24,951 nucleotides of DNA. It comes from a virus. Under the pieces are notes generated by a model. It searched no databases. It was given only the letters and a program-made list of their open reading frames with translations, and was not told where the DNA came from. Every line of letters begins with the position of its first letter. Position 1 is the stretch's first letter. The position numbers and the translations under genes are program-made. Location of the stretch: positions 1 through 24,951 of the IMG/VR virus record IMGVR_UViG_3300028114_000095. One strand, 5' to 3'. Positions 21,260 to 24,951 of this stretch are shown one piece after another.

Positions 21260-23665
21260 TTACGCTGTCAAGTCGCCGAAGACAACCCATGTATTTGCTG
21301 CTCTCTTAAAGAGAGTTGCAGATGACCAAGTTGTACGAAGTTTTAAGCCTGGTGTTGCATTTACTGTTGTAGTTCCAGGTGTTACTGCTGCAATTGTTAC
21401 CTGACCTGTTCCAGTTTGAAGAATATCAATAGATGTTCCGATTGGATAATTTAGTGTAGCATCTGTAGGAATTGAAAGAGTAATCGCTGAAGATGATGAC
21501 ATTTCAATTAAATCATCTCTTTCAGTTAGTTCTGAAAGTGTATATGATGCTGTCTTCTGAATAATTGGTGTACGTGAAGGAACACCTTCTGTTGTCTGTG
21601 TTCCATCTGAGAAAGCAACTCCTGAAAGTGAAGGAGTGGCAACTACAGAAACTTCATTTCCGCTTACAGAAATATTTGTGCCTGCTGTAATTGTTCCTGA
21701 TCCTGAGAATTGATAAACATCAATGTTGTCTGTTCCTACAACAAATGTTGTTGGATCGGCTACTACTTGAATCCATCCAGTTCCAGCGTTTGTTCCATCT
21801 TGAACAAAGATATATGCTCCTGGAATTTCTGATGCTTCATCGCAATATCCACAGCGAGTAAGTACATAAGGAGTAGAGGCAGATCCCATGTTTGAAATAA
21901 AATATCTACCATTTTGAGCCTTGTTAGTTTGGTTCTTTACAAGAATACCCTTGCCAACAGCCCATCCACTTGCTCCACCTGCTTCTGCAGGAAATGCACC
22001 GTTCGTGTTGTGTGTAAGTGTTGCTCCAACGCCTGCTGTTCCATTGCTATATGTAGCGTCAATGTTTGCTGTTGTTGCTCCAAGTACCTGTGGCTTTGCA
22101 ATAATTCCAGATGCTGTGTTATCAACATACTGCTTAGTTGCTGCGTGTAACGATGATGATGGATCGGCGTGAAGCGTTATAGCGCCAGTAAATGTTGCTC
22201 CTGATAGGTTTGCCTTTAGATCAAGTGCTGTTTGTGTTGCAGTTGAAACTGGCTTGTCTGCATCTGAAGTATTATTAACACTTCCAAGTCCTACATCTGA
22301 ACTTGTAATTCCAGTAGGTGTGTTGATGACTGGAGAGGTTAAAGTTTTATTTGTAAGAGTTTCAGTCTTAGAGGCAGTTGATTTATCATCTAATTGTGTT
22401 TGAATGGAAGAAGTAACACCATCAAGGTATCCAATTTCAGTATCAGAAACATTTGCAACAACTGCTTGCTTATTATTTAGCTGAGTTTGAATTGCAGAAG
22501 TTACGCCATTAACATAACCTATTTCTATTGAAGAAACATCGCCTATTGAGGTTGTTGATGGAAGAACTACGTCTCCAGTAAATGATGGTGAAGCAAGAGG
22601 TGCTTTATCAGTAATCTGAGTTTGAATAGCTGAGGTTACTCCAGTTAGATAGTTAATTTGTGTTGCAGTTACAGTAACACCAGATATGTTTGAAGGAGCA
22701 ATAGAAATAGTATTGTCTGAACTAGAGATAGTTTTATTGCTTAATGTTTCACTGAATGCTCCTAAATTAACTCCATTTATCTTGTAAGACTTTCCAGAAG
22801 GAAGGTTTAGGCTTTCTGATGAAGACCATGTATCAGATGAGTCATTGTATGAAAAAGTTTTATCTGTAGTGCCCTTAACAGTTATTCCACCACCGCTTGC
22901 TGTTATATTTGTTGGAAACTCTGTTGCTGCTAAAATTATATTTTTATCTGTAATAACAAGTTCATTAGATACTAAATATGTTGTAGCTCCATTTACTGTA
23001 AGATTACCAGAAACTGCAAGGTTTCCACTGCCATCAGATAGAACCAATGTTCCTGTTGCATCAGGGAATGTAATTGTTCTATCTGCTGTAGGGTTTGTTA
23101 CTGTAAGAGTAGTTTCGTGAGCATCTGCAGACGAACCTTCAAAGATTATAGATGAATCATTAAATGTAGCTCCAGTAATTGTCGGGCTAGTTAATGTTTT
23201 ATTTGTAAGGGTCTGTACTCCATCATTGGTTGTTACAGTTGAATCAATATTAAATTGATCAGTAGAAGCATTCCAGTCAAGTCCAGTACCTGCTGCAGAA
23301 GCTGAATCAAAAGTTGCATTAGCTGCTGCTGAATCTACATATTCTTGTGTGGCAATCGTTCCTGTTGAATCTGGAAGAGTTAAAATTCTATCAGCAGTTG
23401 GATCTGTAACCTGAACTGTCGTCTCAAAAGCATTCGCAGTTGCACCTTCAAAAACAATGCTTGAGCCAAATGCTGGGTTTACTGTTGAGTTAGCATCAAT
23501 GAAGTAATCAAGGTTGATCCAGTGATTTGTTCCATCACCAATTTTAAATTTATTTGTGTCGGTTTCAAATCCGATTTCACCAGCATTGAGGATAGGACCG
23601 TTGCCAGAGTTTGTAGAAACCCATTGAGCTGCAGTTCCTCTGCGCTGTTGCATTCTTGTTGCCAT
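21260..23665 (-). CDS. Large tail fibre protein
   Basis: 801 aa, start at ATG 23665 with GAGGAG eight bases upstream. The N-terminus (RRGTAAQW, then LNAGEIGFETDTNKFKIGDG) is the beta-hub seen at the head of many phage fibres. The body is repeat-rich: TLTNKTLTSP blocks; three copies of a GYxxGVTSxIQTQLxxK segment (about residues 330-425); an ATKQYVD coiled-coil element; and a domain around 570-630 (GRYFISN, VLTRCGYCDEASEIPGAYIF, GTGWIQVV) common in siphovirus fibres. The C-terminus is a sheet (SYTLSELTERDDLIEM, then FKRAANTWVVFGDL). It trimerises and binds the host surface; the receptor is unknown. The middle domain is also found in the partial gene at the right edge, so the two fibres are paralogous. 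Confidence 0.88.
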   Translation of the reverse strand: MATRMQQRRGTAAQWVSTNSGNGPILNAGEIGFETDTNKFKIGDGTNHWINLDYFIDANSTVNPAFGSSIVFEGATANAFETTVQVTDPTADRILTLPDSTGTIATQEYVDSAAANATFDSASAAGTGLDWNASTDQFNIDSTVTTNDGVQTLTNKTLTSPTITGATFNDSSIIFEGSSADAHETTLTVTNPTADRTITFPDATGTLVLSDGSGNLAVSGNLTVNGATTYLVSNELVITDKNIILAATEFPTNITASGGGITVKGTTDKTFSYNDSSDTWSSSESLNLPSGKSYKINGVNLGAFSETLSNKTISSSDNTISIAPSNISGVTVTATQINYLTGVTSAIQTQITDKAPLASPSFTGDVVLPSTTSIGDVSSIEIGYVNGVTSAIQTQLNNKQAVVANVSDTEIGYLDGVTSSIQTQLDDKSTASKTETLTNKTLTSPVINTPTGITSSDVGLGSVNNTSDADKPVSTATQTALDLKANLSGATFTGAITLHADPSSSLHAATKQYVDNTASGIIAKPQVLGATTANIDATYSNGTAGVGATLTHNTNGAFPAEAGGASGWAVGKGILVKNQTNKAQNGRYFISNMGSASTPYVLTRCGYCDEASEIPGAYIFVQDGTNAGTGWIQVVADPTTFVVGTDNIDVYQFSGSGTITAGTNISVSGNEVSVVATPSLSGVAFSDGTQTTEGVPSRTPIIQKTASYTLSELTERDDLIEMSSSSAITLSIPTDATLNYPIGTSIDILQTGTGQVTIAAVTPGTTTVNATPGLKLRTTWSSATLFKRAANTWVVFGDLTA

Positions 23666-23697
23666 TTATAGTCTCCTCGTTAGTGGTCTCTTGTAGT

Positions 23698-23706
23698 ATT
23701 ATATCA
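23698..23706 (-). promoter_or_regulatory. Extended -10 promoter for large fibre
   Basis: TGA followed by TATAAT, about 32 nt before ATG 23665, giving a ~25-nt leader that contains the GAGGAG site. Confidence 0.6.
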
Positions 23707-23727
23707 GATAATTAACTAAAATTATCT
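23706..23727. repeat. Perfect 8-bp inverted repeat next to the fibre promoter
   Basis: AGATAATT and AATTATCT with a 6-base spacer. It covers the stop codon of the upstream fibre gene and abuts the TG of the extended -10, the same relation as the inverted repeat at 18493-18513. Possible operator. Confidence 0.4.
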
Positions 23728-24173
23728 AATGGGCTTCCGCCGTCGTAGCTGTTATTCCAGTATTCTGAATCGTAAAATCCAGCAATTTCTGTAGATGTAA
23801 ATATTGAATCATAAAATCCTGCATCTTGGAATATTGAAACAATAAGTCCTGTTCCATCAATTGCAGTATCGTGGATATGCTGTCTAAGGTCAGCGGTATC
23901 TGAAAATGTAGCAATCATGATCCATTCAGCCTGATCAGTAGAATATACAGATATGTGGCGTGATTCTGTATCAAACCATAACTGCCCATTTACTGGAGTT
24001 GCTGGTGCTGTTGATGCTGGTGCAGCAACGGCTCCCTTGCTATCTACATATAGTTTTGTTGTTGCGTGTGTGTTTTCGGTAGGAGTAGCAACTGTAACGG
24101 TTCCTCCAAAGGTACCGCCCTGGTTTACATCTAAACCATGCTTTACTTTAAAATCTTTATTTACAGTTGCCAC
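23712..24173 (-). CDS. Small fibre / tail protein
   Basis: 153 aa from a GTG start at 24173, eight bases after AAGAGG. Residues ~1-50 (FKVKHGLDVNQGGTF, then ENTHATTKLYVDSK) are the fibre motif also found in the 801-aa fibre (ATKQYVD). The middle (PVNGQLWFDTESRHISVYSTDQAEWI) resembles a fibre knob module. The end has two copies of an AGFYDS element (about 117-140). The three neighbouring genes are fibre genes, so a role in the fibre or baseplate is likely. No chaperone signature is seen. Confidence 0.72.
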   Translation of the reverse strand: MATVNKDFKVKHGLDVNQGGTFGGTVTVATPTENTHATTKLYVDSKGAVAAPASTAPATPVNGQLWFDTESRHISVYSTDQAEWIMIATFSDTADLRQHIHDTAIDGTGLIVSIFQDAGFYDSIFTSTEIAGFYDSEYWNNSYDGGSPLDNFS

Positions 24174-24192
24174 TTCTAGCCTCTTTTCCTAA

Positions 24193-24951
24193 TTATGCTT
24201 CAATATAAATCTTGTGTACTTTAACAGCAGTATCTGCTGCTGCACCAGTTACCTGAAGAAGAACGTTTCCACCGTTGTAAACAGCGTTAGTTGTTCCTAG
24301 TTCAGCATTGCTGATTACATCTGCATATTCTGTTAAGTAAACGTTATTTAATCCATCAACTGTAACTAGAACTTCAATTACTTCAATATCGTTACCCTTT
24401 TTCATCTGTACGATATATTTAGCACTTGAATATGTTGCTACTGACCATGTATCAATTGTTGTTGCTGATGTTGAAGCGGTAGCAAGAGCAGTTCCTATAA
24501 GAGCATCTGTAAGAGTTACAGATCCAACTGTTACACCGCTAAATGATGGAGTTGCTCCTGAATGTAAATCTTGTGGACCAGATAATGTAATTGCACCAGT
24601 TGATGCAGTTGCAGAAATTTGGTTTGCTGTGCCAGTGATTGAAAGTACACCTTCGTTTGTAACTGCATCACCAGTAATGCTGATACCAGTTCCAGCGGTA
24701 ACGTTTAGTGTGTTTCCTGTCTTAGAAAGACCATCACCTGCAACAACTTGTCCTAATCCAGTAAACTGGGTAAAGGTAAGTGTTGTAGTGCCAACTGTAA
24801 TTGCGCCATCTGTAGTTAATACATATCCAGAATCTGCGTTAACAGTTCCTTCTTCTACGAATACCGCAAAACTTGCAGTAAGTTCTGCACCTGTATCTGC
24901 ATCAGTAGAGCGATCTGGAGCACCAGATGCTTTAACTACATAAATACCGTT
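24193..24951 (-). CDS. Tail fibre / adhesin (5' end outside window)
   Basis: 252 codons, open to the right edge; the true start lies upstream, and the in-frame ATG at 24405 is internal. Residues visible first (NGIYVVKASG, then AVFVEEGTVNADSGYVL, FTQFTGLGQVVAGDG) match the domain at about 570-660 of the 801-aa fibre. A repeat-rich middle (GITGDAVT-like, TLTDALIG) is followed by a C-terminal domain (SAKYIVQMKKGNDIEVIEVL, then VYLTEYADVI, VLLQVTGAAADTAVKV) that I know from fibres of cyanophage and other aquatic phages. It is probably the receptor-contact end of a longer fibre. It ends 19 nt before the small fibre gene. Confidence 0.8.
   Translation of the reverse strand, partial: NGIYVVKASGAPDRSTDADTGAELTASFAVFVEEGTVNADSGYVLTTDGAITVGTTTLTFTQFTGLGQVVAGDGLSKTGNTLNVTAGTGISITGDAVTNEGVLSITGTANQISATASTGAITLSGPQDLHSGATPSFSGVTVGSVTLTDALIGTALATASTSATTIDTWSVATYSSAKYIVQMKKGNDIEVIEVLVTVDGLNNVYLTEYADVISNAELGTTNAVYNGGNVLLQVTGAAADTAVKVHKIYIEA

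Noticed and set aside
21914-23120. Plus-strand open frames across the fibre genes (for example 21914-22172 and 22845-23120)
   Set aside because: They lie antisense to a confidently assigned fibre gene, lack ribosome sites or promoters, and encode low-complexity Ser/Val/Cys peptides produced by the repeat-rich codons opposite.
24193-24405. A 70-aa separate gene starting at ATG 24405
   Set aside because: The same frame is open without a stop to the right edge and its upstream part encodes a recognised fibre domain, so this is an internal methionine.

Overview
The window is a near-continuous piece of a tailed-phage (Caudoviricetes) genome, most likely a siphovirus given the long tape-measure gene and a separate major tail protein. 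Base composition is AT-rich by eye. The host cannot be fixed from sequence alone. Strong GGAGG-type ribosome sites, many leaderless-looking starts, actinophage-like portal/capsid/connector proteins and a monomeric B12-dependent ribonucleotide reductase together suggest a low-GC aquatic actinobacterium; this is inference. All genes but one read on the minus strand, so transcription runs from high to low coordinates. No tRNA, rRNA, CRISPR array or integrase was seen, and no terminase lies in the window.

Right end (24951-20405): fibre module. It holds the 3' part of a fibre/adhesin gene, a small fibre protein (153 aa), an 801-aa repeat-rich tail fibre, and a 277-aa protein with two fibronectin-III-like domains, a PPFF repeat and a cysteine-rich end. 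Next (20384-15566) is the most unusual block: a small unknown protein, a small zinc-ribbon protein, a 2OG-Fe(II) dioxygenase, a DUF6065 protein and four more 2OG-Fe(II) dioxygenases, closed by a good intrinsic terminator. All five oxygenases keep the HxD...H iron triad and a basic residue suited to 2-oxoglutarate, and resemble prolyl-4-hydroxylases.

Middle (15400-8823): a class II ribonucleotide reductase (nrdJ) with all five expected cysteines, a conserved unknown protein, the portal, a prohead protease fused to a scaffold (with a strong internal start that could make free scaffold), and the major capsid protein. Left part (8808-1): an antisense endonuclease-VII-type HNH gene, a set of head-tail connector/completion proteins coupled by TAATG overlaps, the major tail protein, a terminator, a long tail assembly chaperone, a second HNH gene, a short paralogous chaperone, and a tape-measure gene running off the left edge.

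Two features cut across the map. First, almost every transcription unit starts with the same extended -10 element (TGnTATAAT or close variants) without a clear -35, and several place the start codon 6-9 nt after it, predicting leaderless or nearly leaderless mRNAs. Second, two free-standing HNH genes with their own leaderless promoters interrupt the structural operon at protein-dosage-sensitive points. The best candidate for an undescribed system is the multi-oxygenase plus DUF6065 cassette placed directly after a proline-rich fibre protein.
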